From: Verrucomicrobiota bacterium
GTDB taxonomy: Bacteria > Verrucomicrobiota > Verrucomicrobiia > Opitutales > UBA2995
Direction of reading: 5' to 3'
DNA length: 64,000 nucleotides
Assembly (NCBI GenBank): GCA_027622555.1
Contig: JAQBYJ010000003.1
Span: 1 to 64,000, forward strand
The notes under the pieces were generated by a model, which was not told the DNA's origin, ran no database searches, and worked only from the letters and a program-made list of their open reading frames with translations. Positions 24,555 to 33,183 of the stretch are shown piece after piece. The translations under genes and the position numbers were made by a program. Numbering within the stretch: the stretch's first letter is position 1; each line of letters starts with the position of its first letter.

Positions 24555-25720
24555 CAATTGTCGAGCCAGGGACCGATGGAGTGTTTCGCCATGTTGAAGC
24601 GCTTTGCAATTTCCTAATGTCCAAAGGGATCGACTGTGATCTCGTTTACTCTTCCAAAAGAAGCTGTCCAGATTTGTTTATATTAAAGGAAAGAATATTG
24701 GCAAATGGTGGGAACGTTTGTGACATGAACGTTGGAAATTCCCCGAGCATAGGAGATATTTCTGCGTCTTTGAAGATTCTGAAATCAATCGTGAGTAAAA
24801 AGCCAGACTTGGTTCATTGCCACAGTTCAAAAGCAGGCGCTCTTGGTCGAATTGTGGGGTCAATATTTTTTCCAGTTACTCCAATCGTTTATTCCCCACA
24901 TGCCTATTATGGGTTATTAGGTCGGAGTACTATCAAAACTTTGATTTTTGATTCCATAGAACTTTTTTTATCAGGGAGAGCATTCACTCTAAATATATCT
25001 GATGATGAGAGAAACTATGGAAACCGAAAGCTGGGGGTTTCACCGTCTCAATCTACAGTGTTACCTCATGGTGTTGACACCGAAAGATTCAAACCAGTTT
25101 CGAAGGACAATCGAATGAAACTCCGAGAGAAATACGGGATAGATCAAAGAGCCAAAATCATGGGAATTATTGGACGAGCTTCGCCGCAGAAGGATTATCC
25201 TACTCTCTATAATGCGATCAGATTCGCGCTAAATAAGAATCCGGAGATGAGTTTTTTCCAGGTAAGCTGGGGGAGGGGATTGGGAAGTATCAAGATGCTT
25301 GCTGATGAATTAAAAATCTCAAAGAGAATTACATTTTCTTCCTACCTGGATGACGTTCGTGAATTTTATGGTATTGTTGATGGAGTAATCATGACTTCCA
25401 AATATGAAGCAGGAATCCCCTATGTTGCGTTAGAAGCAATTAGCTGTGGATTGCCTTTAATTGCCTCGGATGGGATTGGAATACGCGAACTAAGTAGCTG
25501 TAGATTCCGAAATGTGAGAATTGCCCAAACGAAGAATCCTCAAGCTTTCAGCGAAGCAATGACCAAGTGGTTTCTTGAAGATTGCTGTGATGATCCTCAT
25601 GATAGAAGATTGATCGAAAATAACTTTAGCAGTGGTGCAGCTCTAGGAAAAATAGCCCTACTTTATGAGTTCTTACTAACAGCCTCTCAAAAAAGAGCTA
25701 CTGATTCAGCTAGCTGTTAG
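24542..25720 (+). CDS. GT4-family glycosyltransferase
   Basis: The 392-residue GT-B enzyme overlaps the previous gene by 13 bp. The N-terminal half shows EPGTDGVFRHVEALCNFL and LVHCHSSKAGALGRIVGSIF, and the donor half shows VLPHGVDTERF, IGRASPQKDYPTLYNAI and KYEAGIPYVALEAISCGLP. These match WcaL/PimB-like GT4 transferases. In the usual GT4 acidic motif, the first glutamate is present in KYEAG. It closes the forward glycosyltransferase run and converges on the methyltransferase with a 2-bp gap. Confidence 0.8.
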   Translation: MRILTIVEPGTDGVFRHVEALCNFLMSKGIDCDLVYSSKRSCPDLFILKERILANGGNVCDMNVGNSPSIGDISASLKILKSIVSKKPDLVHCHSSKAGALGRIVGSIFFPVTPIVYSPHAYYGLLGRSTIKTLIFDSIELFLSGRAFTLNISDDERNYGNRKLGVSPSQSTVLPHGVDTERFKPVSKDNRMKLREKYGIDQRAKIMGIIGRASPQKDYPTLYNAIRFALNKNPEMSFFQVSWGRGLGSIKMLADELKISKRITFSSYLDDVREFYGIVDGVIMTSKYEAGIPYVALEAISCGLPLIASDGIGIRELSSCRFRNVRIAQTKNPQAFSEAMTKWFLEDCCDDPHDRRLIENNFSSGAALGKIALLYEFLLTASQKRATDSASC

Positions 25721-25722
25721 AA

Positions 25723-26433
25723 TCAATCAGTGTAATAATTCTTGGGGATTTTATTTGGCCTTAATGAGAAGACCCAAGGAATGTTTTGGTCGGAATCTTT
25801 AGCAAACTCTACAACGCCGAATCCCATATAGTACTTTGGTTCTAGCTGTTCCTCTTGCACAAATTCCCGGTATCCGATGTCGGCGCCAACCCAGGATGTT
25901 CCATCTTTACAATCATCAACAAGAATAATTCCTCCTTCTGCCATTTTGTTTTTTAATAGGTGGAGTGCGTCGTAAATCGGATCCCTTAAATCCACATCAA
26001 GAAGGCAAATAGAAATATTATCGGGAAGATCTGATGGATTAGCCTTACAAATGTCATGTTGTATGAAATCTATATTCCTAGTGATTCCCCACCTATTCAG
26101 ATTTTCCTTCACATGTTTAAGAGAACTATCACTGAAAAAGTTATCGTGAATTTTGCTTAAACCCAGTTTATGATCTTTATCTAGTTGTGATTCGACAAAC
26201 CCGGAAAACGTATCCACGCAGTAATATTTTTTGTGGCACCCAATTTTTGACAGAAACTGACACGCTAATGCTGTGGTTCCTCCATAAGCTACGCCTATCT
26301 CTACGATGGGTCCATCCACCATTTTTTTGTGGTAAATGGCATCCAAGTATCCGTAGAGATTCTCTACAGTCATAGAAGAAACTGGAGGTTTTCCCAGAAA
26401 TCTTCTAAGTGTTTTTTTAAGCAATCGCTTCAT
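25723..26433 (-). CDS. TylF-like SAM-dependent O-methyltransferase
   Basis: The 236-residue class I methyltransferase has VEIGVAYGGTTAL as motif I, YYCVDTFSGF as the acidic motif II, and ICLLDVDLRDPIYDAL with VDDCKD as the metal-binding acidic set seen in TylF/MycF macrocin O-methyltransferases. Those enzymes methylate sugar hydroxyls with Mg2+. In this locus it probably methylates a glycan sugar, a frequent chain-capping modification. A short protein-like frame of another gene appears to overlap its start (26417-26512). Confidence 0.75.
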   Translation of the reverse strand: MKRLLKKTLRRFLGKPPVSSMTVENLYGYLDAIYHKKMVDGPIVEIGVAYGGTTALACQFLSKIGCHKKYYCVDTFSGFVESQLDKDHKLGLSKIHDNFFSDSSLKHVKENLNRWGITRNIDFIQHDICKANPSDLPDNISICLLDVDLRDPIYDALHLLKNKMAEGGIILVDDCKDGTSWVGADIGYREFVQEEQLEPKYYMGFGVVEFAKDSDQNIPWVFSLRPNKIPKNYYTD

Positions 26434-26505
26434 TTTTAATCAGTTTGAGCAATTTATGTATCCACTCCTTCGACCCTGGATCGGTATAGGTTTTTTGGTC
26501 TTTCT

Positions 26506-27933
26506 CTAATACGCATTCTTCCTCCTCACCAGCGTCATCACCATAATATACACATCCATCCATACCGACCAGTTTTCAATGTAGAAGAGGTCGTATTGGA
26601 TGCGGCTCTCAAGACTCGTATTTCCCCGAAGCCCGTTAATTTGTGCCCAGCCGGTAAGCCCTGGTTTGACTGAATGACGGGTCTGGTAGTGTTGAACCTC
26701 GTAAAGGAAACCTTCTATAAGTTCCGGTCGTTCGGGGCGCGGTCCAACGAGGCTCATTTCTCCTTTCAGGACATTCCAGAATTGAGGTATTTCATCGAGA
26801 TTAGTTTGGCGCATTAATTGTCCGATTTTGGTTCGTCGAGGGTCGTTTTCGATTGCCCATTGAGCTCTGTTTTCTTTTTCGGCGTCGGTGCGCATGGAAC
26901 GTAATTTATATATTTTAAAGGGTTCACCGTTCTTTCCAGTGCGTATTTGTTTATACAGTACTGAGCCTTTACTTTCCCTTTTTATGAAAATCGCAAGAAT
27001 TGCCATTAAGGGAATGGATATCAGTAGTCCGACCAGTCCTCCTAAAATATCTATTATTCTTTTTATTACCCGGTTGCCCATACGATCCAGGGGAAGAGTC
27101 TCAATGCCCAGAATCGGAATCCCTGAAATGTTTTGTAGATTGAGGCCCGAAAGAAAAACCTGGAATGAGCTCGGGACGATTTTGAAAGCAACGTAATTGC
27201 GCTCGCAGATGGTGGCGATCTCAAGGGTCTTTTCTTTTTTTAAATTGGAAGTCGCTATGATTAGAATTTCAATTTCGTGATTCTTAATATGAGTTTCTAA
27301 ATCCACGTCGGACCCAAGGCCTGGTATGTCTACATCCAACTTGGTAATTTGGTCTTCAGAGTCTGATCTAAAGATTATGCCTACCGGATTGTAGGGGTGA
27401 TTCTTATCCTTTGACATAGCTTGATACAGCTTGGAGGCATCTTTATTTATGCCAAGAATTGCCACGTTCTTCTGGAGAGAAGGGAGCAGTTCTTTACGAA
27501 GTAATAGCTTGTGTAACGCGATTCGCCAGAGGGTGAGTAATCCGCCTGATGTAAAGAGGGCAAGGGTTACGAACATTCTCGATATCTGAGGTTCAAACTT
27601 AAGCGCAAGGGAGGTCCCCAAGTAGGCAAAAAACCAAAAGACAGATCCTTTAACAATGACTAAGAATGTCCGGTGTAGGTGAAGAATCTGTTTGTCGTTG
27701 TAAAGCCCCAGATAACTAAAAGTGGCTATTAGGGAAAGCGTTCCCAGTACCAGTAGAGGGATATAGAGTTGGTAGTGCGCACCTTCGGGAGGAACGCCCA
27801 CATGCTTTAAAGCGGTTTCAAATCTCAACCAGTAAGCAAATGATAATGCCAGGAACGTAAATACGGTATCCCCTGCCAGGGAGATGGCTGCTACCGTGCT
27901 TTGGTTTGATTTACGCGGATGAGCTTGGGTCAT
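26506..27933 (-). CDS. Polyprenyl-phosphate sugar-1-phosphate transferase (WbaP/WcaJ family)
   Basis: The 475-residue protein would start repeat-unit synthesis by moving a sugar-1-phosphate onto undecaprenyl phosphate. Four or five N-terminal membrane segments (about 18-130) and a CoA-binding-like domain (NVAILGINKDASKLYQ) precede the conserved C-terminal catalytic domain from about residue 280: KRIIDILGG, KIYKLRSMRTDAE, the DE-containing QTNLDEIPQFWNVLKGEMS, LVGPRPERPE and KPGLTGWAQINGLRG. The motifs identify the family firmly. The transferred sugar cannot be assigned. Confidence 0.92.
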   Translation of the reverse strand: MTQAHPRKSNQSTVAAISLAGDTVFTFLALSFAYWLRFETALKHVGVPPEGAHYQLYIPLLVLGTLSLIATFSYLGLYNDKQILHLHRTFLVIVKGSVFWFFAYLGTSLALKFEPQISRMFVTLALFTSGGLLTLWRIALHKLLLRKELLPSLQKNVAILGINKDASKLYQAMSKDKNHPYNPVGIIFRSDSEDQITKLDVDIPGLGSDVDLETHIKNHEIEILIIATSNLKKEKTLEIATICERNYVAFKIVPSSFQVFLSGLNLQNISGIPILGIETLPLDRMGNRVIKRIIDILGGLVGLLISIPLMAILAIFIKRESKGSVLYKQIRTGKNGEPFKIYKLRSMRTDAEKENRAQWAIENDPRRTKIGQLMRQTNLDEIPQFWNVLKGEMSLVGPRPERPELIEGFLYEVQHYQTRHSVKPGLTGWAQINGLRGNTSLESRIQYDLFYIENWSVWMDVYIMVMTLVRRKNAY

Positions 27934-28010
27934 CTATGTTCGGATTGGATAGCGAGAGAGCTAAAATCCGATTCCGAATTGTTCGCCTTGGCAATTAAAA
28001 TGATGGATGC

Positions 28011-28208
28011 CTAAAACAGTGGATAAATAAAGGGCGCTATTGAGCTTCCGCCAAATATTATGAGTAGTCCGAAGAGGACGAAAACGACAATGATCGGTAT
28101 CAGCCAGAACTTCTTGTTGTGCATCAGAAAGCTCCAAAATTCTTTAACCAACCCTTGGGATTGATTTTCGGAAATGTCATCAATGGTCGTTGGTTTGTTG
28201 TCTTCCAT
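28011..28208 (-). CDS. DUF5989 small membrane protein
   Basis: The product is about 65 residues long: a polar N-terminus (MEDNKPTTIDDISENQSQ), then GLVKEFWSFLMHNKKFWLIP and one hydrophobic helix ending FGGSSIAPFIYPLF. This is the DUF5989 pattern, found downstream of SxtJ and carbamoyltransferase genes in many bacteria. An upstream in-frame ATG at 28274 would add 22 residues without family resemblance, so the start at 28208 is preferred. The role is unknown; by association it may form a membrane unit with SxtJ. Confidence 0.8.
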   Translation of the reverse strand: MEDNKPTTIDDISENQSQGLVKEFWSFLMHNKKFWLIPIIVVFVLFGLLIIFGGSSIAPFIYPLF

Positions 28209-28309
28209 GCTCCGGATAGTAGTGTGAAAAGTGGAGCGAGGAGCGAGCATAAAACAATGATTGCGGGGAATCAAGGCACCTTCTTCAAATCAATCGGAAG
28301 CTTCTATTT

Positions 28310-28738
28310 CTAGTATTGGCGGAAGTAACGTTTCATATCCTCCGGTTCCTGGTATTTTTTCCAATAACTTTTGCTGGACCGGTCGAATATGAGGGGGAGG
28401 GGCTTGCGACCAAAGAGCCGCATGAGGAGGCCGATTGGAACGATAGTTAGCCAGTACATGATGAAGGTGGAGAGTAAGCTGATGATTGCTTCGATAACTG
28501 CCGCCAGAGTGCGCCAAACGATATAGGCCATGCGGCCAGCTCGTTTGGAAAGCAAGGTGAGGGTGTATATGGAAACGCCGAAAGCGGAAAAACCGGCAAT
28601 AATCCAGGGATTCATGACTTCCTGGTTCCACCGGATGATTCCCGTCCAAATTGCACCAACAACCGGCATGCCAAGGAGCATCGTTAGAGCGAACTTTCGG
28701 AGCTCTTTCTTATCGGGGTTTTTGTTTACTGTGTTCAT
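28310..28738 (-). CDS. SxtJ-family membrane protein
   Basis: The 142-residue protein has four hydrophobic stretches (about 18-35, 44-62, 72-100 and 96-113) and the SxtJ ending: IVPIGLLMRLFGRKPLPL, then a segment with YWKKYQEPEDMKRYFRQY. SxtJ proteins are named from the saxitoxin cluster and accompany carbamoyltransferases. It lies 16 bp downstream of the carbamoyltransferase and about 100 bp before the DUF5989 gene, giving the conserved three-gene unit. The biochemical role is not established. Confidence 0.85.
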   Translation of the reverse strand: MNTVNKNPDKKELRKFALTMLLGMPVVGAIWTGIIRWNQEVMNPWIIAGFSAFGVSIYTLTLLSKRAGRMAYIVWRTLAAVIEAIISLLSTFIMYWLTIVPIGLLMRLFGRKPLPLIFDRSSKSYWKKYQEPEDMKRYFRQY

Positions 28739-28754
28739 CTGATGATACTCCGAT

Positions 28755-30602
28755 CTAATCCAGATCGAAAGATTGTTCGTGTCCTTTATACCGGGCTATC
28801 AGCTCGGGTGGTTGATCCGTTTTCAGCAATATACAATTCTCCATTACAAGCACATCCATGCCGGTTGACAGAAAACAGCGTAAGGCGTCCTTGGGTGAAT
28901 TTACGATGGGTTCGCCGCGCACGTTGAAGCTCGTATTCACCAGCACGCTGCAACCCGTCCTTTCTTTAAACGCTTTGATCAGGCGATAGTATCTTCCGTG
29001 GCGCTCTTCGTTAACGGTTTGCACCCGGGCGGAGTAATCCACATGGGTGATGGCTGGGATGGTCGAGCGTTTCACGTTCACCCGCTTCCTCAAATCCGGA
29101 TCTGCCATCAGGGTCTGCTCTTCTTCGGAAAGATCGTTTCTTATAGAGGTTTCGACGGGAGCTACGAGGAGCATATAAGGTGACGAATCCATCGCTTCAA
29201 AATAGTCGGACGTGTCTTCTTCAAGAACAGATGGTGCAAAGGGACGAAAGGATTCGCGGAATTTTATTTTCAGATTCATTCGGCTCTGCATATTGCTCGA
29301 CCGGGGGTCGCCCAGTATACTTCGGCTTCCCAGTGCACGGGGTCCAAATTCCATTCGACCTAAAAACCAGCCAACGACCTTTCCCTCGGAAAGGTGGTCT
29401 ACTATTTTCTCGAGTAGCGATGATTCAATATCCAGGTGTTTGTGGACGGCTCCTTCCGCGATGATTGCGTCTTCGATCACCTCGTTTGTCCAACGGGGTC
29501 CTAGCAGACTCCCTTGCATGGCATCCTCGGGCTGCACCTTTCTCTCCTTCCTCAGCAATTGATAATGAGTGAACAAAGCGGCTCCCAAAGCTCCGCCTGC
29601 ATCGCCGGCTGCTGGCTGTATCCAAACGTCATCAAAAATCTTTTCCCGGAAGATTTTGCCGTTGGCTACGCAATTGAGCGCAACGCCACCAGCCAGGCAT
29701 AATTTCTTCTTTCCGGTAATTTCTAGGGCGTGGAGAGCGAGCCCGCGTACCAGTTTTTCGGTTACAATTTGAACGCTTGCGGCGAGGTCCATGTGGACTT
29801 GCTCGAGCTGCTCCTCTGGTTGGCGGCGCTTAATACCGAACAGTTGTTCGAAAGCAGTGCCGGTCATGGTGAGGGCATAGGGGTAGGTAAAAAAATCCAT
29901 GTTGAGCGCAAAAGAACCATCCGCCTTCAGGTCCACCAGCTTCTCGAGAATCAGATCAACAAAACGCGGCTTTCCATAGGGTGCCAGGCCCATGAGTTTG
30001 TATTCGCCGCTGTTTACCCGGAATCCAGTAAAATAAGTGAAAGCGCTGTACAATAAACCTACCGAGTGAGGGAAGCTGATGGTCTTCAGCATCTTTATGG
30101 AATTGCCTTCTCCCACTGCGATACTGGTGGTGTCCCATTCGCCGACACCGTCCAGGGTGAGGATTGCAGCCTCCTCGAATGGGCTGGGAAAGAACGCGCT
30201 GGCGGCGTGGGACATGTGATGCTCAATAAAAAGAATCGGACCCTTGTATTCTTTTTTCAGTGCTTTCCGAATTTCCCTTGGATGATGGAGTTTGGTTTTC
30301 AGCCATTGTGGAATTGCCTTTGAAAAGGATCTGAATCCGCGAGGTGCGTAGGCCAGGTATGTTTCGATTAAGCGGTCGAACTTCAACAAGGGTTTCTCAT
30401 AAAAGGCGACGTAGTCGAGCGACTCGGCTTTCAACCCTGCTTCTTCCAGGCAATAGGCCACCGCTTGTGCAGGAAAGCCTTCGTCATGTTTTTTCCGGGT
30501 GAAACGTTCTTCCTGAGCCGCTGCTGTTATCTCGCCATTCTCTATTAGAGCTGCCGCGCTATCATGGTAAAAGGCCGAGATCCCGAGAATCGTTTTAGAC
30601 AT
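28755..30602 (-). CDS. Carbamoyltransferase (NodU/TobZ family)
   Basis: The 615-residue protein transfers a carbamoyl group from carbamoyl phosphate, via a carbamoyl-adenylate, to a hydroxyl of a sugar or natural product. The Kae1/YrdC-like N-terminal half has GISAFYHDSAAALI, EERFTRKKHD, the metal-binding EHHMSHAASAFF and LTLDGVGEWDT. The C-terminal half has GPRALGSRSILGDPR and VNTSFNVRGEPIV. Length is standard for NodU-like enzymes. It heads the SxtJ-DUF5989 unit beside the polysaccharide genes, so carbamoylation of the glycan is the likely job. Confidence 0.9.
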   Translation of the reverse strand: MSKTILGISAFYHDSAAALIENGEITAAAQEERFTRKKHDEGFPAQAVAYCLEEAGLKAESLDYVAFYEKPLLKFDRLIETYLAYAPRGFRSFSKAIPQWLKTKLHHPREIRKALKKEYKGPILFIEHHMSHAASAFFPSPFEEAAILTLDGVGEWDTTSIAVGEGNSIKMLKTISFPHSVGLLYSAFTYFTGFRVNSGEYKLMGLAPYGKPRFVDLILEKLVDLKADGSFALNMDFFTYPYALTMTGTAFEQLFGIKRRQPEEQLEQVHMDLAASVQIVTEKLVRGLALHALEITGKKKLCLAGGVALNCVANGKIFREKIFDDVWIQPAAGDAGGALGAALFTHYQLLRKERKVQPEDAMQGSLLGPRWTNEVIEDAIIAEGAVHKHLDIESSLLEKIVDHLSEGKVVGWFLGRMEFGPRALGSRSILGDPRSSNMQSRMNLKIKFRESFRPFAPSVLEEDTSDYFEAMDSSPYMLLVAPVETSIRNDLSEEEQTLMADPDLRKRVNVKRSTIPAITHVDYSARVQTVNEERHGRYYRLIKAFKERTGCSVLVNTSFNVRGEPIVNSPKDALRCFLSTGMDVLVMENCILLKTDQPPELIARYKGHEQSFDLD

Positions 30603-30642
30603 GCTTCATTTTTTTATACGGAATGTGGGTAATAAGGAGAAT

Positions 30643-31299
30643 TTACTTTTCTCTCTTAAAACCTTTAAGCACCGGAGTCTCCGAAGCATACATGTCTCGA
30701 AAAGGTGTTTCGATTTGAGGAAGCAAGATGCCTGCACGAAATTCTTTTTGTTCATCCAGGAGTTGTTGAAACCGTTCGAGGTGACCTGGATCGCGAAGAC
30801 GGTCTGACACTGCGATGACGGCCGGTGAACTTGGCATGGTTTCGGAGGGAGCTGAACCGTAGGTGGCTTGGATGTACCAAGCATAGGGTTCGCCAGTACT
30901 GATTCGTCCGCGTTCTATTTGTTCAGGAGAAAGATAGAAACGGAATCTATGTTCGCCGCGCTTCAAGGTGGCAGCTTCTATGTGGGTCCAATAGTAGTCG
31001 AGCCTCGGGTTGGTTGAAGTACCAAGGTTATGGGCTATACCGACACTGAGCGTGACATCGTCCAGAAATTCCCGGTTGGCAGCGGTGCGGTCGGAGTTGT
31101 TTGTAATCTCTACCCGAACTTCCATCGCCAACCAGCTATCCCCGCCAGTGGGTGGTCTTTCTTTGGAGAAACGTACGTCGGTGATCCGAAGGTCAGCTGA
31201 TGGCTGCGCTCCGGCTGAGAGGATGAAAGTTGAAGGTAGAAGGACGAATGTTAGAAAACTTTTTAAGACAGAATTTAGAAAGTGATGCGGGGTGGACAT
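30643..31299 (-). CDS. Secreted protein with an Ig-like domain (possibly Amuc_1102-like)
   Basis: The 218-residue protein has an N-terminal signal peptide (hydrophobic 14-30, probable cut after SAGAQ) and a beta-rich domain: ADLRITDVRFSKE, WLAMEVRVEITNNSD, YYWTHIEAATLKRGEHRFRF and AWYIQATYG. The pattern suggests an immunoglobulin-like fold. Since Amuc_1098 to Amuc_1101 homologues occur later in this window, the pilus-associated protein Amuc_1102 is one candidate family, but I cannot confirm it. It lies 40 bp upstream of the carbamoyltransferase in the same direction and may be co-transcribed with it. Confidence 0.5.
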   Translation of the reverse strand: MSTPHHFLNSVLKSFLTFVLLPSTFILSAGAQPSADLRITDVRFSKERPPTGGDSWLAMEVRVEITNNSDRTAANREFLDDVTLSVGIAHNLGTSTNPRLDYYWTHIEAATLKRGEHRFRFYLSPEQIERGRISTGEPYAWYIQATYGSAPSETMPSSPAVIAVSDRLRDPGHLERFQQLLDEQKEFRAGILLPQIETPFRDMYASETPVLKGFKREK

Positions 31300-31385
31300 G
31301 CGTTCTCAATAATTATTTTGTTGGAATGATAGGTTATTCCCGAGATGTGCGACAAGCCAAGACCAGCGTAGATGCTTGATGGTTC

Positions 31386-31742
31386 TTATTGCCCAAACTT
31401 CTTAAGTTGTTTCTTGGCTTCCTCCTCTACCTTTTCTTTCATTTCGGCGGCCTCCGCTTTTACTTTTTCTGCTATTCTGGCAGATTCCTCTTTTGCTTTT
31501 ATGGTCATTGCTGCGGCTTCTGCCTTCGCTTTCTCCATGGCGGCCGCGCTTTCTACCTTGGCTTTTTCTGCTATCTCTGCCGCTTTTGCTTTTGCGTCGT
31601 CGACCACGGTATTTTCGGCAGCTTCCTGGACTTCTGGTGCTTCGCTGACGGCACTTTGCTCGGATGTTTTATCTCCTCCGCAAGCGGAAAAAAGAAATGC
31701 TGAAAGCCCATAGGCTGTGATAAGTATGGTTAGTTTTCTCAT
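31386..31742 (-). CDS. Small Ala/Lys/Glu-rich lipoprotein with coiled coil
   Basis: The 118-residue product has a signal peptide (MRKLTILITAYGLSAFLFSA) followed by a candidate lipobox cysteine at 21. The mature part is almost wholly charged and alanine-rich heptads (AKAAEIAEKAKVESAAAMEK and related repeats), which predict a long helix. The overall plan recalls Lpp-type envelope lipoproteins but without clear homology. It is transcribed away from the Nudix gene. No function is assigned beyond a probable envelope spacer. Confidence 0.65.
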   Translation of the reverse strand: MRKLTILITAYGLSAFLFSACGGDKTSEQSAVSEAPEVQEAAENTVVDDAKAKAAEIAEKAKVESAAAMEKAKAEAAAMTIKAKEESARIAEKVKAEAAEMKEKVEEEAKKQLKKFGQ

Positions 31743-31898
31743 AAGACGTTTTTAATTATTGGTTTCACAGTATTAATCATTTGCCAGGTATGCAATCCTG
31801 AGGATTTGTAGGGCACGAACCGCTTGAAGAGAATAGACTTATTTCGCCTAACTTTGTTTTGCCCCCAAACCAATAACTGATACCTCATACTGGCAAAC

Positions 31899-32417
31899 AT
31901 GCTTCCTTTTAAAATCAGTGTATTGATCTTTGTGCGTAATGAGGCCGGTGAGTTGCTGTTGTTAAAGCGCAACAAAGAGCCAAACCGGGGTTGTTGGAGC
32001 CCGATTGGCGGGAAACTGGAAATGCCCAATGGAGAGTCGCCTTACGAATGCGCGATTCGCGAGGCCAGGGAGGAAACCCGCATGGAATTGACGGAAGATG
32101 ACCTACACCTGTTTTGCATGATCTCAGAAAAGGGCTACGAAGGAAAAACTCACTGGCTGATGTTTCTCTTTGATTGCCTAAAGCCGATTGCCGGACTGCC
32201 GGTCGATTTCGACGAAGGGCAGTTTTCCTTCTTTAAAGAGTCCGATATTGACCACATTCCTGTTCCAGAAACCGATCGTAACCTATTGTGGGATATTTAT
32301 CGCCAAGATCGGGCGGGGTTTACCGCGTTGCGGGCCAATTGCATAGGAGGCATGCCCGAAGATGTTGTGGTTGAGCAACACCTGAGCGGAGGGGAATTGG
32401 ATCGATGCCAAAAATAA
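31899..32417 (+). CDS. Nudix hydrolase
   Basis: The 172-residue protein contains a Nudix box, GGKLEMPNGESPYECAIREA followed directly by REETRMEL, with the REXXEE core that binds Mg2+. The preceding strands (KISVLIFVRNEAGELLLLKR) and GCWSPIGG match the family. Substrates cannot be predicted: nucleoside di- or triphosphates, or nucleotide sugars given the surroundings. The C-terminal 50 residues after LLWDIYRQ are poorly conserved in general. It is monocistronic and followed by a hairpin at 32468-32528. Confidence 0.85.
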   Translation: MLPFKISVLIFVRNEAGELLLLKRNKEPNRGCWSPIGGKLEMPNGESPYECAIREAREETRMELTEDDLHLFCMISEKGYEGKTHWLMFLFDCLKPIAGLPVDFDEGQFSFFKESDIDHIPVPETDRNLLWDIYRQDRAGFTALRANCIGGMPEDVVVEQHLSGGELDRCQK

Positions 32418-32467
32418 GAATTTTGAGTGTGGTTGTTTAACTATAAATAGTCGCAACTATTCAGATG

Positions 32468-32528
32468 TAGGTAGGGCTCGATCGCCGAGCGAGCCGTCGT
32501 GGAATCGGCGGTTTGAGCCTACCGCCCT
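32468..32528. repeat. Imperfect REP-like palindrome
   Basis: The segment beginning taggtagggctcgatcgccg and ending ggtttgagcctaccgcccta can fold with outer pairs tagggctc/gagccta and inner pairs atcgccga/tcggcggt. It lies between two convergent genes and could act as a terminator or be a RAYT-type REP relic. It is less regular than the palindrome at 5418-5481. Confidence 0.5.
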
Positions 32529-32600
32529 ACCCATTTCAGCGAAAGAATAAGGGTTAAATGCTGTAGGCCTGCAGTCGACCCTCGAGCCCTTGGAAAAACT

Positions 32601-33053
32601 CTAGCAACAGCCGCCACCCGGCGTGCAACAATCGGATTCTTCAACCCCGCAGACGTCTTTCGCGAGGCAGTCCGTGTGTTTCGTTGCCAGGACGAGAGTG
32701 ACGGTATCGTCCTTAAACTCTATGCGCTCCAACGGAAATTGTGAGAGCACCGGGTGCTCGTATTCCACTTCGATTGGCAGCGCTTCGGTTGGGATCACGG
32801 GACGACCGTGCTCAAAGATTTGGAGGAACTTCTCGCAATCGATCCGATGATCCGTGTCATCTGCCACCCAGGCCTGAAGCAGGCATTTCCCCTCCATCCG
32901 GATGGTCCCACCACAGTCGACGAATTCTTTTTTAACAACCCCAATCTCCGTGATGTGAAAATGGCTCGGCATCAGTACGCCATCCGGCAGTTTGAAGAGG
33001 ATTTGTTTGGCGCGATGCGGTTCGAGAGCAGTTTTGAGTTCGGAAATCGTCAT
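32601..33053 (-). CDS. DUF6428 family protein with cysteine-rich tail
   Basis: The 150-residue protein carries the DUF6428 pattern: ISELKTALEPHRAKQILFKL, the MPSHFHITEIG motif, KKEFVDCGGTIRMEGKC, LLQAWVADDTDHR, and KHTDCLAKDVCG. The tail SDCCTPGGGCC holds five cysteines and looks able to bind a soft metal. Family members are often found near ArsR-type or arsenic-related genes, but none are visible here. Function is unknown; metal or oxyanion handling is a guess from the cysteines. Confidence 0.75.
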   Translation of the reverse strand: MTISELKTALEPHRAKQILFKLPDGVLMPSHFHITEIGVVKKEFVDCGGTIRMEGKCLLQAWVADDTDHRIDCEKFLQIFEHGRPVIPTEALPIEVEYEHPVLSQFPLERIEFKDDTVTLVLATKHTDCLAKDVCGVEESDCCTPGGGCC

Positions 33054-33183
33054 AAGGTGTAATATTCGGATTTGCTAGAATCGCCAATTGATAATTCTTG
33101 TCAAGCGGAGCAACGAAGCAGCACAGGCATTGGTAATTCCGGGAGTAGAGTCCGGTTGTTCAGTCGAATGAGAACTCCACAAA

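Noticed and set aside
28290-28649. Alternative minus-strand frame overlapping the SxtJ gene
   Set aside because: The SxtJ frame has clear membrane helices and the family ending; the alternative is His/Ser/Pro-rich without motifs.
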